A stretch of DNA of 43,251 nucleotides, from assembly GCA_030693515.1 (NCBI GenBank), contig JAUYAK010000051.1, positions 1-43,251 on the forward strand. Direction: 5' to 3'. Source of the stretch: Opitutaceae bacterium (GTDB lineage Bacteria > Verrucomicrobiota > Verrucomicrobiia > Opitutales > Opitutaceae). Within the stretch, counting starts at the first letter, position 1. Each line of letters begins with the position of its first letter. Positions 34,438-41,789 of the stretch are shown here, in pieces. Both the position numbers and the translations under genes were made by a program. The notes under the pieces were generated by a model. That model did not search any database. It was not told the origin of the DNA and worked only from the letters and a program-made list of their open reading frames with translations.

Positions 34438-35576
34438 CAGAGTTCCCAGTCGTAGGGGTAACGCGAGAGGAGCTTGGGCTTGGCGGCGGTGACCTGCACG
34501 ACGTCCTCGATGCGGCAGCCGCCGAGGCCGGGGTAATAGAGCCCGGGCTCCACGGTGACGACCGAGCCCTTGAGCAGCGTGTAGTCGATGGCGCCGCTCA
34601 TGCGCGGGGCCTCGTGGACGGCGAGGCCGAGGCCGTGGCCCGTGCCGTGGAAAAAGCCCACCGAGCCGGTCGCGGTGCGCTTGGTCTCGAAACCACGGGC
34701 TTCGAAAACCGCCTCGACGCCGCGGTGGACCTCGCGGCCATTCACGCCGGCGCGGATGGTCTTCAGCGCGGTGAGTTGGGCGGCGCGCACGGCGGCGACG
34801 AGCGCGCGCTGCGGCTCGCTCGCCCGGCCGCGGAGGAAGGTGCGCGTCATGTCGCCGTAGTAGCCGGTGTCGGTGACGCGCGGAAAAATATCCACGATGA
34901 TCAGCTCGTGCGGGCGCAGCGGGCCGGACCCGCGCTCGTGCGGATCGCAGGCCTGATCGCCGCCGGCGACGATCGTGTTGGCGGAAACGGCGCCGGCCTC
35001 GAGGCAGGCGGTCTCGATGGCAAACTTGAGGCGTTCACTCGTGAGTGTCGCGCCGCGATGCACGAGGCGGCGGCCGACGACCTTGCTGGCGCGCAGGATT
35101 TTCTCGGCGGCGGCGAAGCCGAGCGCGCTGCAGCGGTTGCCCGCGCGAATGGCGGCGACCTCGGCGGGGGACTTGATCTCGCGTTGGGGGAAAATTCCGC
35201 CCTCGGCGATCGTGAGATCGAGGCCGAGGGTGCGGAGTTTTTGATAGAGTCCGGCGGGAAAGCCCGCCGGGATGGTGAAGCGCTTCTGGCCGTGGTCCTC
35301 GGCGGCGAGGTAGATCACTTCGGCCGGACCGGGCGGGCGCCGCGGCCATCGCGCGCGGGCGCGCTCGAGATAGGGCTCGAGCCGGAGCACGACGTCGAAC
35401 TCCGAAGTCCGGCGCACGCGGCTAAACTCAAGCGCGCTGACTACGGCGTATTTTTTGCCGCGCAGCCCGAAGGCAAGGAACGGATCGTGCATCGCCACGC
35501 GGCCGAAATAGAGCATGTCGGCGCTGCGCTCGGTGTCGGCGTAGAGGAGGGGAGGCGGCGTTTTCGGTCCGGGCAC
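34437..35576 (-). CDS. M24 family aminopeptidase (Xaa-Pro peptidase-like)
   Basis: A 379-residue pita-bread metallopeptidase. The N-terminal creatinase-like domain has LLYADTERSADMLYFGRV. The catalytic domain has the five metal ligands: two Asp in IIVDIFPRVTDTGYYGDMTR, His in GHGLGLAVHEAPR, Glu in VTVEPGLYYPG and Glu in CRIEDVVQV. These enzymes cleave after the first residue of Xaa-Pro peptides. I start at GTG 35576, which gives a normal N-terminus outside the divergent DUF192 gene; ATG 35516 is an alternative. It heads the six-gene minus-strand operon. Confidence 0.88.
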   Translation of the reverse strand: MPGPKTPPPLLYADTERSADMLYFGRVAMHDPFLAFGLRGKKYAVVSALEFSRVRRTSEFDVVLRLEPYLERARARWPRRPPGPAEVIYLAAEDHGQKRFTIPAGFPAGLYQKLRTLGLDLTIAEGGIFPQREIKSPAEVAAIRAGNRCSALGFAAAEKILRASKVVGRRLVHRGATLTSERLKFAIETACLEAGAVSANTIVAGGDQACDPHERGSGPLRPHELIIVDIFPRVTDTGYYGDMTRTFLRGRASEPQRALVAAVRAAQLTALKTIRAGVNGREVHRGVEAVFEARGFETKRTATGSVGFFHGTGHGLGLAVHEAPRMSGAIDYTLLKGSVVTVEPGLYYPGLGGCRIEDVVQVTAAKPKLLSRYPYDWEL

Positions 35577-35597
35577 GGAAGAGGGAAGTTGAATTGC

Positions 35598-35620
35598 CAG
35601 TGGCCGCGCATTAGCCACTG
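35598..35620. promoter_or_regulatory. Inverted repeat in a divergent promoter gap
   Basis: CAGTGGC (35598-35604) and GCCACTG (35614-35620) are exact inverted arms with nine bases between. They lie in the 49-base gap between the divergent M24 peptidase and DUF192 genes, so a dimeric regulator bound here could control both. No regulator gene is adjacent. Confidence 0.4.
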
Positions 35621-35625
35621 CCTCC

Positions 35626-36198
35626 GTGAAAAACGCAAATCTGGTTTCGCATCCGCTCCTCGTGGCGGTGGTCATCGCCGCCACGGCGCTCGGCGCGGCC
35701 TGCGCGCGAAAGGACGCGGCCGCGTCCGGTGCGCCGCCGATCAATGTCGCGGCGCCGAAGTCGGGCGCGCATTTTTTCCCCATCCGGATCGGCGAGCAGA
35801 CCGTGCGGATGCAAATCGCGGTGCGGCCGGCGGAGCACCAGCGCGGCCTGATGGAGCGCCGCGACCTCGGGCGCGACGACGGCATGATTTTCATCTACGA
35901 GAAGCCGCAGCAGCTGAGCTTCTGGATGAAGAACACGCCGACGCCGCTCGACATCGGCTACCTCAACGCCGCGGGCGTGCTGGAGGAGATTTACCAGATG
36001 CACCCCTTTGACGAGACGACGGTGTCATCGCGCGGGACGCAGCTGCAGTTTGCCCTCGAGATGAACCAGGGCTGGTATCGCACCGCCGGGATCAAGCCCG
36101 GCGCCCGCCTCGATCTCGCCGCGCTGGCCGCGGCGTTGCGCGAGCGCGGCATGGACCCGGCGAAATTCGGCCTCGGCGCCGCGACGGCGACTCGCTGA
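35626..36198 (+). CDS. DUF192 lipoprotein
   Basis: A 190-residue exported protein with a hydrophobic N-terminus ending in the lipobox LGAAC, followed by a DUF192 domain: RPAEHQRGLMERRDL, GMIFIYEKPQQLSFWMKNT, TPLDIGYLNAAGVLEEIYQM and FALEMNQGWYRTAGIKPG. DUF192 proteins are small beta-barrel-like proteins of unknown biochemical role. The start is GTG at 35626, giving a signal peptide of normal size. The last residues are low complexity. It is convergent with the next gene, 11 bases away. Confidence 0.92.
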   Translation: MKNANLVSHPLLVAVVIAATALGAACARKDAAASGAPPINVAAPKSGAHFFPIRIGEQTVRMQIAVRPAEHQRGLMERRDLGRDDGMIFIYEKPQQLSFWMKNTPTPLDIGYLNAAGVLEEIYQMHPFDETTVSSRGTQLQFALEMNQGWYRTAGIKPGARLDLAALAAALRERGMDPAKFGLGAATATR

Positions 36199-36209
36199 CG
36201 CCGTCGTGA

Positions 36210-36647
36210 TTATTCCTTGGGAATCTCGTTGTCCGTGCGCAGGACGAGCACGGGCGTCTTGGACTTCACCCAGAGGTCGGCTTCCTTGAAGGCCTTGGCG
36301 GGGATGATTTCGATCGCTTCGCCGACGGTCTTCACGGGCATGAGGCGGCCCTTCTTGGTCGTGTTGTAATCGTAGGCGGTGCGGAAAACGCGGTCCAGCG
36401 TGGTGGCCACGCTCTCCGTCTCGGGCAACTGCAGGACCCAGCCCACAAAATCGTGCTTGGGTAGCTTGCCGTCCGGATCGCTCACGAGGATGGCGAACTG
36501 TTTCTTCACTGCCGGCGGCTTCTCGTCCTCACCGGGATCAGGTTGGACGGCGAGGTTCATCTCCTCGATCACGCGGCGCAGGATGGCGGGGGAGATGTCG
36601 GCTTTTTTCAGGATCTCGGCGACCTTGTTGACCTCGATTTTTGGCAT
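36210..36647 (-). CDS. Conserved hypothetical protein
   Basis: A 145-residue soluble protein that I do not recognise. It starts with a helical segment (MPKIEVNKVAEILKKADISP, AILRRVIEEMNLAV), then an acidic Pro-rich linker (DPGEDEKPPAVKK), then an alpha/beta domain: KQFAILVSDPDGKL, DFVGWVLQLPETESV, TTLDRVFRTAYDYNTTKKGR. The end is charged. Composition and length look like a true gene, with lower GC-driven bias than the shadow frames. It has no signal or membrane segment. It lies 58 bases downstream of the methyltransferase-like gene on the same strand. Confidence 0.75.
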   Translation of the reverse strand: MPKIEVNKVAEILKKADISPAILRRVIEEMNLAVQPDPGEDEKPPAVKKQFAILVSDPDGKLPKHDFVGWVLQLPETESVATTLDRVFRTAYDYNTTKKGRLMPVKTVGEAIEIIPAKAFKEADLWVKSKTPVLVLRTDNEIPKE

Positions 36648-36705
36648 GGTTCGGGTGAGTGAAGGACCACAAACACACGAAGCCCGCGAATGACCAAGCC
36701 AAATA

Positions 36706-37323
36706 TCAGGAGGCGCGATCGCGGCGCGACCACCGGGGCAGGAAACGACCCGTGCGCGCCTGGTAGGCGCGATAGGCGCCGCCGAATTTTCCGATCAGCC
36801 GTTGTTCCTCCACGCGGCTCCGCGCCGCCAGCAGCGCAAACATCGCGAGCCCGCTCGCCAGCACCAGGGCGTTGGCCGTGAGGAGGGTCACCGCGATCAC
36901 GAGGAGCAGGGTCGCGGCATACATCGGATGGCGGATCCAGCGGTAGGGGCCGGAGGTCACGAGTGTCGCCGCCGCGCGCGGCACCGAGGTCGAGGTCACG
37001 TTCAGCCCGAGGTGGCGAAACATCCACGCAAACAGCGCCAGGCCGGCGACGCCCACCGGCACGCCCAGCCATCGCAGCCATGCCGGCGCATCCAGGCGCG
37101 CAAAGTCCACCCAGCGCGGTTGCACGAGAAACGCCACGCAGGTGAGCGCGAGCACCGGCGTCACCAGCCACGTGGCGATCCAAAACCACCGCGGGTCGCC
37201 TTGCCGTGACACGGCTCCGCCCGCGCGATCCGCGCGCAGGCGGTGCGGAATGCCGATGCACGCGACGGCGACAAAGATCGCGGCCAGCGCGAGGCGGAAG
37301 CCGGTCTCGGGGCTCAGGGGCAT
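36706..37323 (-). CDS. Isoprenylcysteine carboxyl methyltransferase-like membrane protein
   Basis: A 205-residue membrane protein with about five hydrophobic segments. The C-terminal GPYRWIRHPMYAATLLLVI, then RSRVEEQRLIGKFGGAYRAY, matches the ICMT/PEMT superfamily, in which the RHP and E-x-x-L residues bind S-adenosylmethionine. Bacterial members methylate small or lipid substrates; the substrate here is unknown. The start ATG 37323 is divergent from the Nudix gene with 122 bases between. I see no convincing promoter in that gap. Confidence 0.85.
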   Translation of the reverse strand: MPLSPETGFRLALAAIFVAVACIGIPHRLRADRAGGAVSRQGDPRWFWIATWLVTPVLALTCVAFLVQPRWVDFARLDAPAWLRWLGVPVGVAGLALFAWMFRHLGLNVTSTSVPRAAATLVTSGPYRWIRHPMYAATLLLVIAVTLLTANALVLASGLAMFALLAARSRVEEQRLIGKFGGAYRAYQARTGRFLPRWSRRDRAS

Positions 37324-37445
37324 GGCCGAGGGTCGCGGGTGGCGCCGGGGATGTCAAAGTGCCCGCGTAGAGCCGGCGCACGCCTGTGGCCGGGCTTCGA
37401 AGGCAGGCTTGAAGCACGCGATGCACTCGCCTCTCGTGTCGGGCC

Positions 37446-37991
37446 ATGAGCCAGCAAGCGGACGAGTGGTTTGACGTGGTGAACGAGCGCGACGAGGTCG
37501 TGCGGCGCGAGACGCGTCGGGTCGTCCATGCGACGGGGCTGTGGCACCGGGCGGTGCACATCCTCGTCTTTGACGCGGCGGGCCGGGTCTTTCTCCAGAA
37601 GCGCTCGATGCTGAAGGATCTTTCGCCGGGGCTCTGGGACTCGTCGTGCTCGGGGCACGTCGATGCAGGGGAGGACTACGACACGGCTGCGGTGCGCGAG
37701 CTGGGCGAGGAGATTGGCGTGCGTGTGGCGGCGGCCCATTCGACGGACTCAGGGCAGATGCCGGAGCGGTGGTTTCGCATCGAGGCCTGTGTGGAGACGG
37801 GGTGGGAGTTCGTCTGGGTTTACCGGCTCAACCACTGCGGCCTGATTACGGTCGAGCCGAAGGAGATCCAGTATGGCGAGTGGGCGACGCCGGCGGAGGT
37901 ATCGGCGTGGCTGGCGGCGGGGCCGGGTGAGTTTTGCCCGTCGTTCCGCCTGATCTGGCCGCTGGCGGCGGCGCGCCTACAACTCGGGTGA
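37446..37991 (+). CDS. Nudix hydrolase
   Basis: A 181-residue Nudix protein. The Nudix box is GHVDAGEDYDTAAVRELGEEIG, with all the Gly and Glu positions of GX5EX7REUXEEXGU. The layout (WFDVVNERDEVVRRETRRVVHATGLWHRAVHI) resembles the E. coli YfcD and isopentenyl-diphosphate isomerase-like branch. The substrate is unknown; related proteins cleave nucleotide sugars or prenyl diphosphates. The 3' end overlaps the convergent small gene by 15 bases. ATG 37446 gives a normal N-terminus for this branch. Confidence 0.93.
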   Translation: MSQQADEWFDVVNERDEVVRRETRRVVHATGLWHRAVHILVFDAAGRVFLQKRSMLKDLSPGLWDSSCSGHVDAGEDYDTAAVRELGEEIGVRVAAAHSTDSGQMPERWFRIEACVETGWEFVWVYRLNHCGLITVEPKEIQYGEWATPAEVSAWLAAGPGEFCPSFRLIWPLAAARLQLG

Positions 37992-38270
37992 CTGGCGATG
38001 GCGGCGGCCGTAGATGCGGCCTGCGCCTTCGTTGGCGCTGAGGCGCTTGATCTCGTCGAACTGCTTTTGGGAGATCAGGCGGCGGGGGACGCGTTTCTCC
38101 GCCTCGTAGATGAGGCGCACGCGGTCGTCGTCGTCCGGGACGTGCTCTTCCCACGGCGTATGGTGGCCTTGGTGGCGCCACCAGGCGATGTTGCCGCCGT
38201 GGACGGCGACGTTGACCTGATATTTCCTGCCGTCGGCGTCCTTATTCCACCAACCGAACTCGATGCTCAT
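37977..38270 (-). CDS. Small conserved hypothetical protein
   Basis: A 97-residue protein with a Trp/His-rich N-terminal half (MSIEFGWWNKDADGRKYQVN, NIAWWRHQGHHTPWEEHVP) and a charged helical C-terminal half (RVRLIYEAEKRVPRRLISQK). I do not know its family. The unusual Trp content and varied codon use argue that it is real. It starts 21 bases after the metallophosphoesterase stop on the same strand and runs 15 bases into the convergent Nudix gene. The Trp/His part might bind metal or nucleic acid (speculation). Confidence 0.65.
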   Translation of the reverse strand: MSIEFGWWNKDADGRKYQVNVAVHGGNIAWWRHQGHHTPWEEHVPDDDDRVRLIYEAEKRVPRRLISQKQFDEIKRLSANEGAGRIYGRRHRQSPEL

Positions 38271-38291
38271 GCCCGTTGATGGCTCGAACGG

Positions 38292-39116
38292 TCAGGCTTG
38301 GGCGAGAGGAAACTCTGCGACCACGGGGCCGCGGCGAAACTCTCCGCGGCTGGGCCGGACTTCGTGCACGACCACATGATCGGGCAGGATATCGACCAGG
38401 CGCGCGCCGAAGGGTGGGCAGAAAGAGCCGGTGTTGATGACCACCGGACCGCCGGGTGGGCGGGTGATGCCGGGCCGATGGGTGTGGCCGCAAACGATCC
38501 AGCGCGCCTGGGGGCGGTGGCGCCGCGCCATCGCGGCGGCGAGGGCGGGACCGTCGCGCCACGCGCGGAGGACGCGCAGGATGCGCTGCGGCGGCCAAGC
38601 GGTGTCACCGAGAAAGCTGAGGGTGTATTTCAGCGGGTCGCGCTCGGACTGGTGGCGCTGCGGGATCGAGGCGGCGACGCGGCGAAACGCTTCGAACCGT
38701 GTCTCCAGATTGGCGGGATGCGGTGGGGCGGATTGCCGGGTGTCCGCGAGAAGCGTGCGGATGAGCGGTGCGTCGTTGCCCCAAGGGACGATGTCGTCAA
38801 AGAACACATCCCCATGCGTGACCCAGATTATCCCGTCGCCGAGCTCGATTTCGTGTTCGGCCGAGATGTCGGGGTCGTGGTTGCCGGTGAGGAGGGTCAC
38901 CGTGCCCACGTGGCGGGGAAAGAAATCCGCGACGGCGGCGCGGGTCTCGGCCGTGTGCGCCGGCTGCGGCCCGGCGCGGGTGTCGAGCGTGTCGCCGTTG
39001 AGCACAAGGTGATCGGCGCCGTCGAGCAGCGGCCGGAGTTGGGCCAAGCGGGTGACACGGCTCGCCCGATCGCCGAAATGGACGTCGGAAAGAATACGGA
39101 TGAGCGGTGCGGGCAC
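38292..39116 (-). CDS. Calcineurin-like metallophosphoesterase
   Basis: A 274-residue phosphoesterase with the ordered metal motifs SDVHFGD, LNGDTLD, TGNHDPD, THGDVFF and CGHTHRP. This layout is that of UDP-2,3-diacylglucosamine hydrolase (LpxH) and relatives, but the substrate is not certain because the family also includes other diesterases. Given the LPS genes in the window, a lipid A role is possible (inference). The start is GTG at 39116. The LolA-like gene is divergent with 45 bases between. The Arg/Pro-rich middle is longer than in E. coli LpxH. Confidence 0.87.
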   Translation of the reverse strand: MPAPLIRILSDVHFGDRASRVTRLAQLRPLLDGADHLVLNGDTLDTRAGPQPAHTAETRAAVADFFPRHVGTVTLLTGNHDPDISAEHEIELGDGIIWVTHGDVFFDDIVPWGNDAPLIRTLLADTRQSAPPHPANLETRFEAFRRVAASIPQRHQSERDPLKYTLSFLGDTAWPPQRILRVLRAWRDGPALAAAMARRHRPQARWIVCGHTHRPGITRPPGGPVVINTGSFCPPFGARLVDILPDHVVVHEVRPSRGEFRRGPVVAEFPLAQA

Positions 39117-39161
39117 GGGTGGGCGAGGGAACGGGTGTGGCGCGCCGGCGCAACGGGCAAA

Positions 39162-39902
39162 ATGCTCCGCGCGGTCGTCGCGGCATGGGGCCTCGCGATG
39201 GTCGGGCCGGGGCTGCCGGCGGCGGAGAGCATCGCGGAATTATCGGCGCTGCACCTTGCGGCGATGGGCGGAGCGGAGCGCGTGGCGGCGTTGCGGTCGC
39301 TGCGGGCCACCGGGGAAGTGGAAGCGGGAGGGAAACGGTTGCGCTTTGAGCTGCTCGCGGCCCGCCCGGACCGGGTGCGACTGGAAACGACCGACCAGAG
39401 CCGCCGCGTGGTGCAGGGCACGGATGGCGTCGAACCGGCTTGGGAAGCGGAACTGGGGGCGACACCGCCGCGCAGCGTCGCGATGCCAGCGGCGGCCGCG
39501 CGGGTGTTTGCGGCCGACGGGGAGTTTGACGACCCGCTGATCGGGGGTGAGGCGCGTGGCTACGTGATTGAGGAGGCAGGGCAGATAGAGGTCGACGGGG
39601 TTAATTTGAACCGGCTGCTGGTGACACGCCGTTTGACGGAGTCGTTTTGGCTGCTGCTCGATCCCAAGACCTACCTCATCGTGCGCCGCGTGGAGCACCG
39701 GGCAACGGTCTTGGGGCGACGAGTGGAGGTGGTGACCCGCTATGGTGATTTCCGTCCGGTGGACGGGGTATTGCACGCTCACCGAATCGAAGTTGTGGTG
39801 GACGGTCAGCGGGCGCAATTGACCCGAATCGACCGAATAGAAGCCAACCCACCGGTGGAGAAAGAGATTTTTCGCCGTCCGGTCCTCACCGATAAAAAGT
39901 GA
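39162..39902 (+). CDS. LolA-like outer-membrane lipoprotein-sorting family protein
   Basis: A 246-residue exported protein with an N-terminal signal (MLRAVVAAWGLAMVGPGLPA), then SIAELSALHLAAMGGAERVA and a strand-rich region (TGEVEAGGKRLRFELLAARP, KTYLIVRRVEHRATV, RYGDFRPVDGVLHAHRI). This pattern matches proteins annotated as outer membrane lipoprotein-sorting, structurally like LolA/LolB and LppX, which carry lipids or lipoproteins. No lipobox Cys is seen, so it is probably soluble in the periplasm. ATG 39162 puts the signal at the N-terminus. Confidence 0.8.
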   Translation: MLRAVVAAWGLAMVGPGLPAAESIAELSALHLAAMGGAERVAALRSLRATGEVEAGGKRLRFELLAARPDRVRLETTDQSRRVVQGTDGVEPAWEAELGATPPRSVAMPAAAARVFAADGEFDDPLIGGEARGYVIEEAGQIEVDGVNLNRLLVTRRLTESFWLLLDPKTYLIVRRVEHRATVLGRRVEVVTRYGDFRPVDGVLHAHRIEVVVDGQRAQLTRIDRIEANPPVEKEIFRRPVLTDKK

Positions 39903-39953
39903 TTGCGCCGGCTCGACCGGGTGTGTCTCCTGACCGTTCAACCACCGAATCCC

Positions 39954-40118
39954 ATGCAAGAACAAGTCACCTTGGAGTGCACCGAAGCCAAAAAAGAGGG
40001 CAAGCCCGCCTCCCGCTACCTCACGTTCCGGAACAAGAAGACCGTGACGGAGCGCATCGAGAAGAAGAAGTATAACCCCTTCCTGCGCCGTCACACGCTG
40101 CACAAGGAAATCAAGTAA
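39954..40118 (+). CDS. rpmG: 50S ribosomal protein L33
   Basis: A 54-residue basic protein: [40 protein letters not shown] and [12 protein letters not shown] match L33 of the large ribosomal subunit. It is the zinc-free type: the two CxxC pairs of zinc-binding L33 read CTEA and FLRR here. I use ATG 39954, the first that gives a family-length protein. It is followed 45 bases later by a strong rho-independent terminator. The gap from 39903 to 39953 shows no clear promoter. Confidence 0.95.
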   Translation: MQEQVTLECTEAKKEGKPASRYLTFRNKKTVTERIEKKKYNPFLRRHTLHKEIK

Positions 40119-40162
40119 GGGCTCCGCGAGCTCTCGCCGTCCATCGTGGCGGCCCGATCGAC

Positions 40163-40195
40163 AAGCCGGGCTCTAACGCCCGGCTTTCCTGTTTT
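40163..40195 (+). terminator. Rho-independent terminator of rpmG
   Basis: AAGCCGGGC (40163-40171) pairs with GCCCGGCTT (40178-40186) around a six-base loop, followed by a T-rich run ending TGTTTT (40190-40195). It terminates the rpmG transcript on the + strand and directly faces the opposite terminator at 40203-40228. Confidence 0.88.
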
Positions 40196-40202
40196 AGGGC
40201 AT

Positions 40203-40228
40203 AAAAAACGCGCCCGATGGGACGCGTT
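40203..40228 (-). terminator. Rho-independent terminator of the 82-residue gene
   Basis: Read on the - strand, AACGCG, a bulged T, CCC, the loop ATC, GGG and CGCGTT form a stem that is followed by a run of six T. It lies 37 bases beyond the stop of the small minus-strand gene, back to back with the rpmG terminator. Confidence 0.82.
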
Positions 40229-40265
40229 GGGGAGTGAGGAGAGCGGCGGAGCCGGCGGGGGAGCC

Positions 40266-40514
40266 TCAGGCCGCGGGCTTGGTCGATTCGCCTTGGGGCG
40301 AAGTCGAGACCCGGCGGGCGGCGCGCCAGTTTTCGCGATGCTTGCGGATCCAGTCGAGGAGCGCGCGTTCGAAGCCGATGTCGTAGCCGAGGCGCTCGGA
40401 CTCCAGCCACTTGTGTTTCAGAATCTCCTCCCGCTCGGCCAGGAATTCCTGGTAGAGGCTCGAAGTCTTGGCGAATTCTTGGGTCATCTGAGGTTCCGGC
40501 GCTGGCGAAGTCAT
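40266..40514 (-). CDS. Small conserved hypothetical protein
   Basis: An 82-residue protein with a helical core: TSSLYQEFLAEREEILKHKW, ESERLGYDIGFERALLDWI and RKHRENWRAARR. I have seen similar short proteins (E-I-L-x-H-K-W, S-E, G-x-D-x-G-F-E-x-A-x-x-D-W) but do not know a function. No signal or membrane segment is visible; the ends are Pro/Ser-rich. It has its own terminator, which supports it being expressed. ATG 40514 is used; ATG 40487 would remove only the disordered start. mrp lies 47 bases upstream on the same strand. Confidence 0.78.
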   Translation of the reverse strand: MTSPAPEPQMTQEFAKTSSLYQEFLAEREEILKHKWLESERLGYDIGFERALLDWIRKHRENWRAARRVSTSPQGESTKPAA

Positions 40515-40561
40515 GCAGCTCAATAGTTATGAGAACAATGGCACCGTGACTGTCAATGCCG

Positions 40562-41686
40562 TCAATTCCCGGTGCGGTTACCCGCCGCCCCGGCGGAACG
40601 TTCCAAGGTGTCGAGCAACGCGGTGGCGATGTCGCGGAAAACCTCGCCCGCCGTGCTTTGCGGAGCCGAGACCACGATAGGCAAGCCGCTATCGCCACCC
40701 GCGCGGATTTCCTGAAGCAGGGGCACCTGGCCGAGGAGGGTGGTGCCGAGTTTTTCCGCCGTCACGATGCCGCCACCCGATCCGAAGAGATCGTGGCGCT
40801 GGCCGGAGGGATCGATGAAGAAGCTCATGTTCTCGGCGACGCCGAGGAGCGGGACGTTGACCTTTTGAAACATCAGGCCGCCCTTGCGCGCGACGTTGGT
40901 GGCGGCGGGCTGCGGGGTCGTGACGATCACGGCGCCGTCGAGCGGCAGCGTCTGGACCAAGGAGAGCTGCGCGTCGCCCGTGCCCGGCGGCAAATCGACG
41001 AGGAGCAGGTCGAGCTCGCCCCACTGCACGTTCTGCACGAACTGCTGCACCGTCTTCATGATCATCGGGCCGCGCCAGACGACAGGGGTGTTGTCGTCGA
41101 CGAGGAAGCCCATGCTCATGACCTTCACGCCGTGGCGCTCCATCGGGACGAGCATGGCTTCGGTGCCCTCGCCGAGGACCTCGGGCCGGCCGGAGAGGCC
41201 CATCATGAGCGGCACACTGGGGCCGTAGATGTCGCAATCCATGAGGCCCACGCGACCAGCGCGGCCGCGGGCGGTGAGGACTTGGGCGACAGCGCAAGCT
41301 AGGTTGACGGCAAAGGTGCTCTTGCCCACGCCGCCCTTACCGGAGGCGATGGCGATGGCGCGGCGGATTTTTTTCGGCGCGCCGGCATTGCCCGCGAGGT
41401 TGCCACCGGTGGCGGACGTGGCGGCGCCCGCAGGCGGGGCCTTGGCGGGCGTGACAGCGATTTCGACGAGGATGTCGGTGACGCCGGGCTGGCCGCGCAG
41501 GGCCCGGTCGATGTCGGCCTTGAGCTGGAGGGGGGCCTTGGGGTCGCTGCTCGTGAGGGAGAGGGCGACCTTGACGGTGCCGTCAAAAAATCCCGCCGAG
41601 CGGACCAGTCCGAACGACACGATGTCGCGGCTGAAGCCGGGATACTTCACTTGCTTGAGCAGTTCCTTAATCGCGTCGGACGTCAC
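40562..41686 (-). CDS. mrp: Mrp/NBP35 family P-loop ATPase (iron-sulfur carrier)
   Basis: Mrp (ApbC) proteins carry iron-sulfur clusters to client proteins. The 374-residue product has an N-terminal MIP18/DUF59-like domain (about residues 1-80), an Ala/Gly linker and the deviant Walker A ASGKGGVGKST. Other ATPase marks are LMDCDIYGPSVPLMMG and DLPPGTGDAQLSL. The cluster-binding CxxC seen in many homologues (ENMSYFxCPxC) reads ENMSFFIDPSGQRH, so both cysteines are absent, as I also recall for alphaproteobacterial forms. The start is GTG at 41686. It diverges from tolB across 103 bases. Confidence 0.93.
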   Translation of the reverse strand: MTSDAIKELLKQVKYPGFSRDIVSFGLVRSAGFFDGTVKVALSLTSSDPKAPLQLKADIDRALRGQPGVTDILVEIAVTPAKAPPAGAATSATGGNLAGNAGAPKKIRRAIAIASGKGGVGKSTFAVNLACAVAQVLTARGRAGRVGLMDCDIYGPSVPLMMGLSGRPEVLGEGTEAMLVPMERHGVKVMSMGFLVDDNTPVVWRGPMIMKTVQQFVQNVQWGELDLLLVDLPPGTGDAQLSLVQTLPLDGAVIVTTPQPAATNVARKGGLMFQKVNVPLLGVAENMSFFIDPSGQRHDLFGSGGGIVTAEKLGTTLLGQVPLLQEIRAGGDSGLPIVVSAPQSTAGEVFRDIATALLDTLERSAGAAGNRTGN

Positions 41687-41762
41687 GGTGAGTTGGAAAT
41701 TGTGAGCAAATAAGAGTTGTTATGCGGAGAGGCGGTGCAAATAGAAAGGTCCATCGCATCCG

Positions 41763-41775
41763 TTTGCGGCGCAAA
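41763..41775. promoter_or_regulatory. Perfect inverted repeat ahead of tolB
   Basis: TTTGCG, a central G and CGCAAA form an exact 13-base inverted repeat 14 bases before the tolB ATG, in the gap shared with divergent mrp. It could be an operator or overlap the -10 region. I see no convincing consensus promoter hexamers around it. Confidence 0.4.
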
Positions 41776-41789
41776 ATAATCTTCTCCTT

